NCBI RefSeq assembly: GCF_018413605.1
Contig: NZ_JAHCDN010000001.1
Location: 806,001 to 870,000 of the forward strand
Reading direction: 5' to 3'
DNA: 64,000 nt
Origin: Variovorax sp. PCZ-1
Lineage (GTDB): Bacteria; Pseudomonadota; Gammaproteobacteria; Burkholderiales; Burkholderiaceae_C
Of the stretch, positions 1-8,075 are shown in pieces. A model generated the notes under the pieces. It was not told where the DNA came from and did not search any database. It saw nothing but the letters and a program-made list of their open reading frames with translations. Position 1 is the stretch's first letter. Each line of letters opens with the position of its first letter. The position numbers were made by a program, and so were the translations under genes.

Positions 1-1227
1 GGGATCAATTTTCTCGAGAATTTCCAAGATTCGCATAGCTGCTTTGTGGCTGTAGCCTCGAACAGATAAATATATTAAGTAGTTTGTCCGCAAAGACGGG
101 TTTGATATATATCGATCAGAAAGATCATCAAGCAATCGATCACTCTCAAGTTTACCGAAAGTAGTTATGTACCTTTTCGCAATCTTGTCCCAAGCTTTTG
201 GTGACTTGTCGCGAAAATGTGTGCGATATTTAAACCAAAGTTGGCGCTCTGCTAATTTAGCTTTCGTTGTGCCCGGCTTCAGTTCTTCGTATTTATCAAT
301 CTCGATATTTGCGTCGATTTGAAAGTGAAACTTAGCATCGTCAGCCGACAGAATTTGGGTTTTAGCAATGTTGAGTGCAAGACCTCTACTCTTAAGTACA
401 TCCGATACATCACTTAGCAGTGCAATTCCATCACGCTTTGAGTCAATGCCACATGTAATGTCGTCCATCCATCGAGCGAAGTTTTCTCCAGTTCGCTCTT
501 TCAGGATTTGATCAACCTCAAATAAAAAACTGTGGGCTAAGAGTCGAATGGGTTCAATATTTGCAGTCGGCAGGCCCCGGTGTGAATAAGGTAAATAGTC
601 TGGTTTCCATGACAGACCCTCAACAACTCTGAATATGAGATCAACTATGACTTCATCAGCTTCCACGTGAGATACAAACACGCGCCGCAATTCACGAAGA
701 TCAATTGAGTCAAAGTAATTCGTTAAATCCGTTACGACTAAGTAATTAAATTCGCCTGTGAAGTTATAAATCTTCTTTTGTAGATTTTTCCATTGTTCGC
801 GAAAACTTAAACCGTATTCAATAGCCTGATGCGGCTTCTTTACATTGTGCTTGTCTCTTGAATAGAACGCATTTTTTGAAGGCTGCTTTTTAAGTACCGA
901 GCTCGATACTTGCTCAATTAAGCACTGAAGTACTAAAGCGTCTTCTGGCTGCGGTATGACCATGTGCCTACAAATGCCATATTTTTTCTCTGTTCGATAA
1001 ATCAGTGGAGTTCCAACCGAGTACGAGCCGTCAAGGATCGATGATTTGATTGCTTGGATTCTGTCGTCTATATTGAGATTGAAATCATAGTGGTCATAGA
1101 GGTCTTTTATGTCTAATCCACGTAGTTGGTTGCGCACAGTTGATCGCCAAATTTTGGTCGCAACTGCTTTGTCGAAGACTGTGTTTAGAGTCTTTTTACG
1201 AAGTCTTTGGAATCGCTCAGTATGCAT
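1..1227 (-). CDS. Reverse transcriptase (RNA-directed DNA polymerase), C-terminus beyond window
   Basis: I translated this frame by hand. It opens with ATG at 1227-1225 and stays open for 409 codons to the window edge. Reverse transcriptase palm motifs are visible in order: motif A TDLTNYFDSID (residues 166-176, Asp167 and Asp173), motif B RGLPTANIEPI (217-227), the catalytic box RWMDDI (252-257, a W-M-D-D variant of YxDD), and a motif-D-like LALNIAKTQIL (283-293). The gene is clearly AT-richer than hpnE next to it and starts 29 bp behind the hpnE stop on the same strand, with no clear Shine-Dalgarno. The start leaves no room for an upstream retron msr/msd RNA, and no intron maturase features are visible in the part present. 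A solitary Abi/DRT-type antiviral RT is the likeliest reading by inference. RT identity is firm; the class is not. Confidence 0.88.
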   Translation of the reverse strand, partial: MHTERFQRLRKKTLNTVFDKAVATKIWRSTVRNQLRGLDIKDLYDHYDFNLNIDDRIQAIKSSILDGSYSVGTPLIYRTEKKYGICRHMVIPQPEDALVLQCLIEQVSSSVLKKQPSKNAFYSRDKHNVKKPHQAIEYGLSFREQWKNLQKKIYNFTGEFNYLVVTDLTNYFDSIDLRELRRVFVSHVEADEVIVDLIFRVVEGLSWKPDYLPYSHRGLPTANIEPIRLLAHSFLFEVDQILKERTGENFARWMDDITCGIDSKRDGIALLSDVSDVLKSRGLALNIAKTQILSADDAKFHFQIDANIEIDKYEELKPGTTKAKLAERQLWFKYRTHFRDKSPKAWDKIAKRYITTFGKLESDRLLDDLSDRYISNPSLRTNYLIYLSVRGYSHKAAMRILEILEKIDP

Positions 1228-1256
1228 TTTTTAATACTCAAACTGAATTTAGCATG

Positions 1257-2636
1257 CTACTTGCTAGCCTGCAAAACTGCGGTTGCAGAGTTTCTAGAGC
1301 GAATAGCGCCCTCTAATGTCGATGGATATGGTCCTTCCACATAATCGCCACATACGATGATGTTTGCCGCGATCTTAGAGCTCGGGCGCTGCAAAGCTGG
1401 TGTGCAGGCGAAGGTGGCGCGTTTGTCCATGATGGTTTGTAGGGCTTGGAGGTTGGGCAGGCCGAGTTGCTTTTGGCCTTGGGCGATGGCTTGGCTTTCT
1501 ATCGTGGCGGCATCGCCTTGGCTGGCGCTGACGACGAAGGCTAGGAGGCCTGTTTGGCCTGTAAGTGCGCCTCGGTCGAAGACGAATTGGGCGGGTTCGT
1601 TGCCACCGGCTGGGCTGCTTTTGAGTGCCATCATGGGGCAGGGGAGCTTTGCGTCTGGCGCGTAGGCATAGACGGTGGCGATGGCTTCATGGTGCAGGGC
1701 ATCGGTGGTGTCTGCCCATGCGGTGTGGCCTGAGGCTTTGGCGATGCGGGCTGCTTCGACTGGGGGTGTAGCTAGCACGATGGCATCGTAGTTTTCAACT
1801 AAATTAGTGCTCAAATCATCACTTCGCCGGCATGTAATGTGTGCGGAGTGCTCTGTATTTGATAGTGAATCGAGTGTGCTTGTGATGTGTGTGAGGCGCT
1901 CGCCTAGGCGTACTTCGCAGCCGCGCTGTGCGAGCCAGGCGGCTGCGGCTTGGGGGAAGAGGCTGCCTAGATCGGTTTTGGGGAGGAGGAGGTTGGAGCT
2001 TCCCATGTCTTCGTTCGTTGCGGCGAAGAGCGAATCACGCATGATGCGCAGGAAGACTTGGCCGCTGGCGCGGTCTGCGGGGGTATTGAGCGCGGAGACG
2101 CACAGGGGCTCGATGAGCATTTGCATCACGGGCTGGGTGATACGCTTGCACAGGGAGGCGACTGTGGTGTGGGGCTCGCATTCGAAGTTTTTCAAGCGCC
2201 ACGCGGCGGCTGTGCGGAGCAGGGAGAGTTTGTCTGCCCAGCTCCAGCCGCGTGCGCGCATGACGCCCCAGGCGACGTCTAGGCCTTTGATGAGAGGGTT
2301 TTTCCAATCGGGAAGTTGCAGCGTGGCACCTGATAGCGCGCCGAGCGCTTGGCCATCGGGGAAGCGGAGGGTGAGGGGGATGCGGAGCAAGACTTCTTGC
2401 GGGTTGATGCCGACTTCGCGCATGAGGCGCAGGGTTTCGGAATACGCGCCGATGAGGATGTGTTGGCCGTTGTCTAGGGTGGCTGTGCTGCCGTCGGGGA
2501 GTTTCACATCGAGGGCTCTTGCGCGGCCACCTAGGTGGCGGGAGGCTTCTATGAGGGTGACTTGGTGGCCTGATTTGGTGAGCTCGATGGCTGCGGATAG
2601 GCCTGCCCAGCCTGCGCCGGCTACTAGGACTTTCAT
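1257..2636 (-). CDS. hpnE: Hydroxysqualene dehydroxylase HpnE (squalene-associated FAD enzyme)
   Basis: A 459-residue flavoprotein of the amine oxidase/phytoene desaturase fold. The N-terminus carries the dinucleotide-binding motif GAGWAGLSAAIEL (about residues 7-19) followed by the acidic end of the second strand (LIEAS) and GGRAR. The C-terminus has the family's second FAD contact, GDYVEGPYPSTLEGAIRS. In the known pathway HpnE reduces hydroxysqualene to squalene after HpnD and HpnC, feeding hopanoid or other triterpenoid synthesis. It is the last squalene gene of a minus-strand hpnC-hpnD-hpnE series. An inverted repeat separates it from hpnD, and a reverse transcriptase follows 29 bp behind its stop. 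Length and both ends look complete. No squalene-hopene cyclase is in the window. Confidence 0.93.
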   Translation of the reverse strand: MKVLVAGAGWAGLSAAIELTKSGHQVTLIEASRHLGGRARALDVKLPDGSTATLDNGQHILIGAYSETLRLMREVGINPQEVLLRIPLTLRFPDGQALGALSGATLQLPDWKNPLIKGLDVAWGVMRARGWSWADKLSLLRTAAAWRLKNFECEPHTTVASLCKRITQPVMQMLIEPLCVSALNTPADRASGQVFLRIMRDSLFAATNEDMGSSNLLLPKTDLGSLFPQAAAAWLAQRGCEVRLGERLTHITSTLDSLSNTEHSAHITCRRSDDLSTNLVENYDAIVLATPPVEAARIAKASGHTAWADTTDALHHEAIATVYAYAPDAKLPCPMMALKSSPAGGNEPAQFVFDRGALTGQTGLLAFVVSASQGDAATIESQAIAQGQKQLGLPNLQALQTIMDKRATFACTPALQRPSSKIAANIIVCGDYVEGPYPSTLEGAIRSRNSATAVLQASK

Positions 2637-2666
2637 GTTGGGGCTTCTTCGCTTCGGAGAGCACGC

Positions 2667-2757
2667 CAGAAATTGGGGTCAGAGCCCAATTTCGTCTGGG
2701 GTTGAATTCGCGCCGGGGCGTTGAGTGTCTTGAATTGGGATCTGACCCCAATTTCTG
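2667..2757. repeat. Long inverted repeat with TTGGGGTCAGA arms
   Basis: The arms 2667-2691 and 2733-2757 are reverse complements over 25 bp with one mismatch, separated by 41 bp. The arm core TTGGGGTCAGA...CCCAATT belongs to the same family as the element at 61619-61683, which is inside the nitrate reductase gene. Here it fills the hpnE-hpnD gap. Such arms are typical of short palindromic elements mobilised in trans by REP-associated transposases; no transposase is in this window. Confidence 0.85.
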
Positions 2758-2791
2758 GCTGTTGGCGCGCTAACTGAATCTGTCCCATTGC

Positions 2792-3646
2792 TTAACGCCC
2801 TAGCGCTTGCACTTTCCACGCTAGCCAAAATTTGCGCAGGGGCGTGAGGCTGATGCGTTGGTGGAGGACTTGGAAGTTTTCTGATTGGATTTCGCTGAGC
2901 AGGGCGCGGTAGATTTTGGCCATCATGAGGCCGGGTTTTTGGGCTCTTGCGTCTGCGGCAGGCAGGAGGGAGAAGGCTTCGTCGTACACCTCTTGTGCTC
3001 GCTGGGCTTGGAATTGCATGAGGGCTGTGAAGCGTTCGGAGTAACCCTTTTGGCCGAGGCTGAGTTCATTGGCTTTCACATCGAATTTTTGCAGCTCGTT
3101 GACGGGCAGATAGATGCGGCCGCGTTGCGCGTCTTCGCCCACATCACGGATGATGTTGGTGAGCTGCAGGGCGAGGCCGAGTTTGTGGGCGTATTGCGTG
3201 GTGCGCTCATCGCTTTGGCCGAAGATGCGGGCGGAGACTTCGCCCACAATGCCTGCGACGAGGTGGCAATATTTTTGCAGGCCGGGGTAATCGAGATAGC
3301 GGGTTTGCGTGAGATCCATTTGGCAGCCTTCGATCACGGCTTGCAGATGGCGCTCTTCGATGCCGAAGGTTTGGGTGTGCGGCATGATAGCGAGTAAGGC
3401 TGGGTGGCGATTGGCTGTGACTTCTGGTGCGGCGAAGGCTTGCGCCACTTCTTTGGCCCACCACGCGAGCTTGGTGGCAGCCACACCGGGGTCGCTTACT
3501 TCATCGACCACATCATCCACCTCGCGGCAAAACGCATAAAACGCGGTGATGGCGGCGCGGCGCTCTTTGGGCAGGAAGAGGAAGGCGTAATAGAAGCTGC
3601 TGCCGGCTTGCGCAGCTTTTTGTTGGACGTATTGCTCGGGGGACAT
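2792..3646 (-). CDS. hpnD: Presqualene diphosphate synthase HpnD
   Basis: A 284-residue all-alpha prenyl synthase of the squalene/phytoene synthase family. It has both aspartate-rich signatures: REVDDVVDE (about residues 41-49) and LTNIIRDVGEDAQRGRIYLP (about 162-181), which bind the Mg-diphosphates of farnesyl diphosphate. In the three-enzyme bacterial route HpnD condenses two farnesyl diphosphates to presqualene diphosphate, HpnC converts this to hydroxysqualene and HpnE reduces it. The start MSPEQYVQQKAAQAGSSFYYAF fits family members. A GAGCTTGTCGAAGG inverted repeat separates it from hpnC, and another element separates it from hpnE, so the operon has been loosened by repeat insertion. Confidence 0.93.
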   Translation of the reverse strand: MSPEQYVQQKAAQAGSSFYYAFLFLPKERRAAITAFYAFCREVDDVVDEVSDPGVAATKLAWWAKEVAQAFAAPEVTANRHPALLAIMPHTQTFGIEERHLQAVIEGCQMDLTQTRYLDYPGLQKYCHLVAGIVGEVSARIFGQSDERTTQYAHKLGLALQLTNIIRDVGEDAQRGRIYLPVNELQKFDVKANELSLGQKGYSERFTALMQFQAQRAQEVYDEAFSLLPAADARAQKPGLMMAKIYRALLSEIQSENFQVLHQRISLTPLRKFWLAWKVQALGR

Positions 3647-3693
3647 GGCTTGATTATCTGCGAGCTATGGGTTGCCATAAAACGACACAACGC

Positions 3694-3757
3694 ATCCGTT
3701 CGGGCTGAGCTTGTCGAAGCCTTATCGCCCTTCGACAGGCTCAGGGTGAACGGGGAT
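3694..3757. repeat. REP-like inverted repeat, GAGCTTGTCGAAG family (copy 1)
   Basis: The left arm (about 3696-3720) reads GTTCGGGCTGAGCTTGTCGAA and the right arm (about 3721-3756) is its reverse complement with few changes, giving a stem-loop. It lies in the hpnC-hpnD gap. Two more copies are at 17184-17236 and 19920-19976. The CTGAGCTTGTCGAAGG motif is a widespread extragenic palindrome in proteobacteria. Confidence 0.85.
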
Positions 3758-3780
3758 ACCATGTAGACAAGCCTTCATCA

Positions 3781-4665
3781 TCAGTGCCAGAGGGCTCGCC
3801 AGAGGATGACAATGCCATCCCATGCTGTGATCTTGGGGCGAGCGGAGAGCGTGCGGTAGTCCATAGCTTTGATTTTTTCCAAAATGCGCAGGCCGCCGTG
3901 AATCACGCAGCGCAATTCGAGGCTTAGCCGCCAGCCATCGAAGCCTTTGATCTGCTGGCGCACTTGAATAGGTAATTCAAAGCCTTTTTGCATGATTGCG
4001 ACCGCGAAATCTGCGCAAGCAGCTATCATTTTTATAGTGTTTTCATTATCTTTGCCAGCGATGAGGTCAGCGGGCAGCACTTGATTGGCGGCCATCGCAT
4101 TCAGCGGGAAATAGTAGCGGCCACGTGGAATATCTTTGCTCGGGTCTTGCCAGAAGTTGATGAGCTGAAGCGCTGAGCAAATGGCGTCTGATGCGGATAA
4201 TTCGCGCGGGCCTGTTACGCCATACAAATGCAAGAGCAAACGCCCCACGGGGTTGGCTGAGCGGCTGCAATAGTCCAGTAGCTCGGTATTACTCTCATAC
4301 CAGCGGCCAGCAGCGGTGTAGCGCACATCTTGCTCAAAGGCTTGCAAGAGCGCATCGAGCAGGGGCACGGGTAGCGCATGCGCGAGGATGGCTTGGCGCA
4401 GCGGGGCAAACACATGCGGCCAGCGTAGCGATGCGGCATCGCTATTTGAGCAAATCAACAAATCAGCACGGAAGGCAGCCAGATCAGCCAGCCGCTGCTC
4501 GGCAGTAGCTTCGCCTTCATCAGCAATATCGTCAGCAGTACGCGCAAACCAATAAATCGCCACAATCGCAGGCCGCAGCCGCGCAGGCGTGAGCCATGAG
4601 GCGACCGGGAAATTCTCGTAATGTTCTACGCCATGAGTGGCTAGATGCACGGCATTGTTTTGCAT
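3781..4665 (-). CDS. hpnC: Hydroxysqualene synthase HpnC (squalene synthase family)
   Basis: A 294-residue squalene/phytoene synthase family protein. The first aspartate-rich motif is TADDIADE (residues 43-50) and the second is FWQDPSKDIPRGRYYFP (171-187). Together with HpnD and HpnE downstream this makes the known presqualene diphosphate to hydroxysqualene step. MQNNAVHLATHGVEHYENFP is a typical HpnC N-terminus, so the start is well placed. Residues about 208-224 (IKMIAACADFAVAI) are encoded by the reverse strand of a copy of the dispersed 55-bp repeat (3995-4040). The element therefore lies in frame in a surface-type linker between conserved helices, or has diverged there, without breaking the protein. 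Confidence 0.92.
   Translation of the reverse strand: MQNNAVHLATHGVEHYENFPVASWLTPARLRPAIVAIYWFARTADDIADEGEATAEQRLADLAAFRADLLICSNSDAASLRWPHVFAPLRQAILAHALPVPLLDALLQAFEQDVRYTAAGRWYESNTELLDYCSRSANPVGRLLLHLYGVTGPRELSASDAICSALQLINFWQDPSKDIPRGRYYFPLNAMAANQVLPADLIAGKDNENTIKMIAACADFAVAIMQKGFELPIQVRQQIKGFDGWRLSLELRCVIHGGLRILEKIKAMDYRTLSARPKITAWDGIVILWRALWH
3995..4040 (+). repeat. Dispersed CGGCATAGAATCTGCGCA element, in frame inside hpnC
   Basis: The plus strand reads GACCGCGAAATCTGCGCAAG then CAGCTATCATTTTTATAGTG. This matches the intergenic copies at 30429-30486 and 34371-34427, including the GCTATCA motif and the terminal ATAGT. It is antisense to hpnC. It is more diverged than most copies, and the first half is weaker. 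Confidence 0.7.
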
Positions 4666-4725
4666 AAGGGAATTGTCGCTGGGTTTGCTACGATTTCATC
4701 TTTCTGCACTCACAGGATTTCTACC

Positions 4726-5109
4726 ATGACCCGCAAACTCATTTCCTCCGGCTCCACCTTTGAAGCCGAGATCGGCTACAGCCGCGCAGTGGTGCAAGGC
4801 GATTGGGTTTTCGTCTCGGGTACGACTGGCTTTGACTATTCGACGATGACGATCTCGGATGATTTGGTGGTGCAGACGGAGCAATGCTTGAAGAACATCT
4901 CAGCTGCGCTCGCGCAAGCAGGCTCCAGCATGGCCGATGTGGTGCGCATGACTTATGTGTTGCCCGTTGCCAGCGATTTCCCGCAATGCTGGCCCGTGCT
5001 CAAAAAGTACTTCGGCGAGGTTCGCCCGGCAGCTATGATGATCTCCGCCGGGCTAGCTGATCCGCGCATGAAGATTGAAATTGAAGTGACGGCGATGAAG
5101 CAGGGATAA
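4726..5109 (+). CDS. Rid family protein (YjgF/YER057c/UK114)
   Basis: A 127-residue small trimeric Rid-fold protein. I chose the ATG at 4726 (MTRKLISSGSTFEAEIGYSR) because the family begins right before the IS.G.FE block and the upstream extension is not conserved in type. Recognisable blocks are GDWVFVSGTTGFDY, QTEQCLKNISAALAQAGSSMADVV and the C-terminal MKIEIEVTAM. Archetypal RidA enzymes hydrolyse reactive 2-aminoacrylate-type imines using an Arg just before that last strand. Here the corresponding stretch reads RPAAMMISAGLADPRMKIEIE and I see no Arg at the equivalent position, so deaminase activity is uncertain and one of the other Rid subfamilies is more likely. It is followed 7 bp later by an isochorismatase-like gene and is probably co-transcribed with it. 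Confidence 0.85.
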   Translation: MTRKLISSGSTFEAEIGYSRAVVQGDWVFVSGTTGFDYSTMTISDDLVVQTEQCLKNISAALAQAGSSMADVVRMTYVLPVASDFPQCWPVLKKYFGEVRPAAMMISAGLADPRMKIEIEVTAMKQG

Positions 5110-5116
5110 TCAACCT

Positions 5117-5716
5117 ATGCTTATCGATACTTCCGCCTCCCAACTCGTGCTCATTGACCTGCAGGCAAAGCTCATGCCTGCGATGCATGAAAGCTCTTTC
5201 GTCTTACAAAACGCCGTTCGCCTGGCGCAGGCGGCGCGCCTCATGCGCGTGCCTGTGACGGTGACGGAGCAGTATCCAGAAGGGCTGGGTGAGACGGTTC
5301 CTGAGCTCGCTGACTTTGCGCGTGAGCCGCTGGTGAAGACGGAGTTTTCTGCGGTGGATGCGGGTTTGATCGAGGTCTTGCAAGAGATCGGTACACCGAA
5401 GGCTTCGCCGAATTTGAAGAGCGTGCCCAAGCATTTGCAAAAAGCGCCCACGAATAATCGCACAGACATCATCATCGCCGGCTGCGAGGCGCATGTGTGC
5501 GTGTTGCAAACCGTGATGGGGCTGCTGGAAGATTTTGATGTGTATGTGGTGACGGATGCTTGCAGCAGCCGCACCGAGCGCAACCGCGATGCGGCCTATG
5601 ACCGGATTGCCGCCGAGGGAGCGAGTCTCGTGACCACCGAAATGGTGCTCTTCGAATGGCTGCGCGGCTCGGAGCATGCGCAGTTCAAGGCGGTGCAGGG
5701 CTTGATCAAGGTTTGA
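5117..5716 (+). CDS. Isochorismatase-family cysteine hydrolase
   Basis: A 199-residue alpha/beta hydrolase of the isochorismatase-like family. The catalytic Asp is in LVLIDLQAKLMPAM (near residue 13) and the nucleophilic Cys is in IIAGCEAHVCVLQTV (about residues 116-130). The segment VTVTEQYPEGLGETV is typical of the YcaC-type subgroup. Members hydrolyse amides or vinyl ethers; the substrate cannot be read from sequence. The pairing with a Rid protein only 7 bp upstream is a recurrent arrangement in pyrimidine or amide catabolism clusters, but no other catabolic gene is adjacent, so that is only suggestive. Confidence 0.85.
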   Translation: MLIDTSASQLVLIDLQAKLMPAMHESSFVLQNAVRLAQAARLMRVPVTVTEQYPEGLGETVPELADFAREPLVKTEFSAVDAGLIEVLQEIGTPKASPNLKSVPKHLQKAPTNNRTDIIIAGCEAHVCVLQTVMGLLEDFDVYVVTDACSSRTERNRDAAYDRIAAEGASLVTTEMVLFEWLRGSEHAQFKAVQGLIKV

Positions 5717-5855
5717 CAGAGCTTCGACAAAGGTTGGGCTTAGTCTGATTGCTCGCCTCAGTGTGTTTTCTTCATCAGAATTTGCACATTTCCCAGTGCT
5801 TTTCATCATTTATGGTGATGCGTCTAAATGTAAGTTTGGCTAACATGCTGCGCAA

Positions 5856-7139
5856 ATGCGCATCAAAACAAGTCTTTTTGCATTCATTCTCGCCTTATTC
5901 GCTGCAGCTCAAGTAGCCGCTCAAACGGCAACCGTGCCCGACGTTGGCAGCGTATGGATCAATCGCGTGGTGTATTTGAGCAGTGGAATGAGCCAAGCCC
6001 CAGAGATCATTCGCGTCGCACGCATGCAAGCGGGGCGGCCCGTGTTTGCGGGCGAGACTTTTGGTTATCAGGGCGAGATCATGGAGTCTTCCGTGGGCAC
6101 GCTGATCTCTACGCAAGATTGTTTGCCGAGCATCCCACCGGAGCAATTGTTGCCGCCAGCCAAGCCCAATCAGTGCAGTTGGGGCGTGTGTGATGCGCCT
6201 GAAGTGGGACAGACTTTTGAGCGGCCGATTTATCTCTATGCCGCGCTGTATGGCTGCAAGGTGCGCATGGGCACGTATCGCTTCAAGGCAACGGGTAAGG
6301 CAGTGTCTGCAAGTGATGTGTATAAGGGCGAAGTGACCGTGGGCGAAGCTGAGATGGTGTTTGGCCTCTTCGCGCGCACGCGCTGGGAAAGCCATATTGC
6401 ACCAGGTATTGGTGAGGTGTTTTCTAAATCGCCGGGGCGCGAGACGCGCTATGACAGGGTGCAGGTGAGCTTGGTGGGCTACAAGCTGGATGCCACGGCT
6501 TCTTCTGCTGTAGCAGCCGTGAGCAAGCTCTCTGTGCCAGCAGTGGATACATCGGTGGATTTATCAAAATTAGGCTGCCATATCGTCGCATTTGGCGATA
6601 GCCTCACCGAAGGCATGGGTGTGCGCCAAGATCAATGCTACCCAGCGGTGCTGGAAGGCATGGCGGGCATGAAGGTCTGCAATTTTGGGAATACTGGCAA
6701 CACGAGCGATGTGGGTGTGCAGCGTTTGAATGAAGTGATTTCAGCAAAACCGAAATTGGTGATCGTGGTGTTTGGTGCGAACGATGCGCTGCAAGGCGTG
6801 AGCGGGCCAGTGATTCGGGCCAATCTCGAGAAAATCGTTGACGGCTTGCACGCTGCGGGCATTGATGTACTGCTCGGGGGCTTGCGCAGTGAAGCGGCAG
6901 CTCTTGCCATGCCTGTGTGGCGTGATTTGCTGGGGATTCATGATGCAGTGATCGAGTCCCGGCCTTGGTTGCGACAAATACCCGATGTGACGGAAGGCGT
7001 GATTGGCCGTAAGGATATGACATCCAGCGATGCGCTGCATCCGAATGCGGCAGGCTATGCCAAGGTGGCCGATACGATTTGGCAGCAGGGCGTGCAGCCT
7101 TGGCTCAATGAGCAGAAGCTGAAGACTGCTGTGAAGTGA
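5856..7139 (+). CDS. Secreted SGNH/GDSL-family esterase with an extra N-terminal domain
   Basis: The 427-residue protein begins with a Sec signal peptide (MRIKTSLFAFILALFAAAQVAAQ, cleaved after AQA-type residues near 22). Residues about 25-220 form a domain I do not recognise, with two Cys-rich segments (LISTQDCLPSIPP, NQCSWGVCDAPEVG). From about residue 238 the SGNH hydrolase follows: block I AFGDSLTEGMGV with the catalytic Ser, block III GANDALQG, and block V SSDALHPNAAGY with the Asp-His pair. This is the set of a TesA-like lysophospholipase/arylesterase. The N-terminal half roughly doubles the usual length of about 200 residues. The export signal places it in the periplasm. It stands alone, with a 139-bp promoter region upstream. 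Confidence 0.85.
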   Translation: MRIKTSLFAFILALFAAAQVAAQTATVPDVGSVWINRVVYLSSGMSQAPEIIRVARMQAGRPVFAGETFGYQGEIMESSVGTLISTQDCLPSIPPEQLLPPAKPNQCSWGVCDAPEVGQTFERPIYLYAALYGCKVRMGTYRFKATGKAVSASDVYKGEVTVGEAEMVFGLFARTRWESHIAPGIGEVFSKSPGRETRYDRVQVSLVGYKLDATASSAVAAVSKLSVPAVDTSVDLSKLGCHIVAFGDSLTEGMGVRQDQCYPAVLEGMAGMKVCNFGNTGNTSDVGVQRLNEVISAKPKLVIVVFGANDALQGVSGPVIRANLEKIVDGLHAAGIDVLLGGLRSEAAALAMPVWRDLLGIHDAVIESRPWLRQIPDVTEGVIGRKDMTSSDALHPNAAGYAKVADTIWQQGVQPWLNEQKLKTAVK

Positions 7140-7238
7140 TATCAGTTCAGTGAATACTCATACTTAAATTCTTGTCTTGATGGAAGACGAGTAGGCAGCG
7201 GGGATAATTGCTTTAAAGCTCATTTTCTAAGCCGCGCC

Positions 7239-7964
7239 ATGTTCACGCCTCCTTATACCCATCCTCTGAATCTTCAAGCCACGCTCAAGCAGCAAGGCTT
7301 TGCTTTACTCCCTGCTGCAGATGTGGCGGCTTTATCTGGCTGTGCTTTGAATGATCTGCAAGCCCTGAACGATTCATGGCATAGGCTGGGTGCAGACAAC
7401 TATTTGAAAGACGGCGGCAAATACCGCTCTCGGCGGCATGGCAGTTGTGTGGTGTCTGGCACTGCTGTGCAAACCGTGCCGCATCGCGCGCATTGGCAGC
7501 CGGTGGAATACAACGCGCTGCATGGCGGGATGGAGCGTTGGTTTGAGCCTTTGGAAGATGCTACGCTTTCAGTAGCGCTTCGCGCAGTTCTCGCTTGGCT
7601 CGGGGGCTTATCGAGCCATTTACGCGGCAATCAGCCTTGGTTCACCGAAGTGCATCAGTTTCGCATCGACACTGCAGGAGGCATTGGCCGCCCCACGCCC
7701 GAGGGCGCGCATCGCGATGGTGTGGATTTGGTGGCGGTTTTCTTGGTGGCGCGCGAGCGCGTGAAGGGCGGCGAGACACGGGTGTTTGAAGCCGATGGCC
7801 CAGTGGGGCAGCGCTTCACCTTGAGTGAGCCTTGGAGTGTGTTGCTGCTCGACGATGCTCGCATGATTCACGAAACCACGCCGATTCAGCCAGATGGTGA
7901 GAAAGGCTATCGGGATACGATGGTGGTGACGTTGCGCAGCAAGGGCTTTCAGGACGCGAGCTAA
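7239..7964 (+). CDS. 2OG-Fe dioxygenase family protein
   Basis: A 241-residue cytoplasmic protein resembling the 2OG-Fe(II) dioxygenase family that includes bacterial amino acid hydroxylases. The iron facial triad can be read as His-X-Asp in EGAHRDGVDLV (about residues 149-159) and the distal His in RMIHETTPI (about 208-216), followed by the 2-oxoglutarate-binding Arg in YRDTMVVTLR. The start MFTPPYTHPLNLQATLKQQGF is followed by the usual leader helix. It has its own upstream region of about 100 bp and no obvious partner. By family it would hydroxylate a free amino acid or related small molecule; the substrate is unknown. Confidence 0.82.
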   Translation: MFTPPYTHPLNLQATLKQQGFALLPAADVAALSGCALNDLQALNDSWHRLGADNYLKDGGKYRSRRHGSCVVSGTAVQTVPHRAHWQPVEYNALHGGMERWFEPLEDATLSVALRAVLAWLGGLSSHLRGNQPWFTEVHQFRIDTAGGIGRPTPEGAHRDGVDLVAVFLVARERVKGGETRVFEADGPVGQRFTLSEPWSVLLLDDARMIHETTPIQPDGEKGYRDTMVVTLRSKGFQDAS

Positions 7965-8075
7965 TATTTTATGTCTAAGTCTGGTTTTCTTTGCAAAGAG
8001 TGATCAGAGCAAAGACCAATTTCATTTGCTGAATGTTAGGCGGGTGCTAGGCAAAAAATGATAAGCACCCTGAAT

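Noticed and set aside
1-1227. Retron or group II intron
   Set aside because: A retron RNA normally lies upstream of the RT, and here only 29 bp separate it from hpnE. No intron domain V-like hairpin or maturase domain is visible in the part present, though the 3-prime side is outside the window.
1807-2724. 305-codon open frame opposite hpnE
   Set aside because: It is antisense to a strongly supported gene, has an Arg/Ser-rich composition typical of a GC-rich shadow frame and contains no domain.
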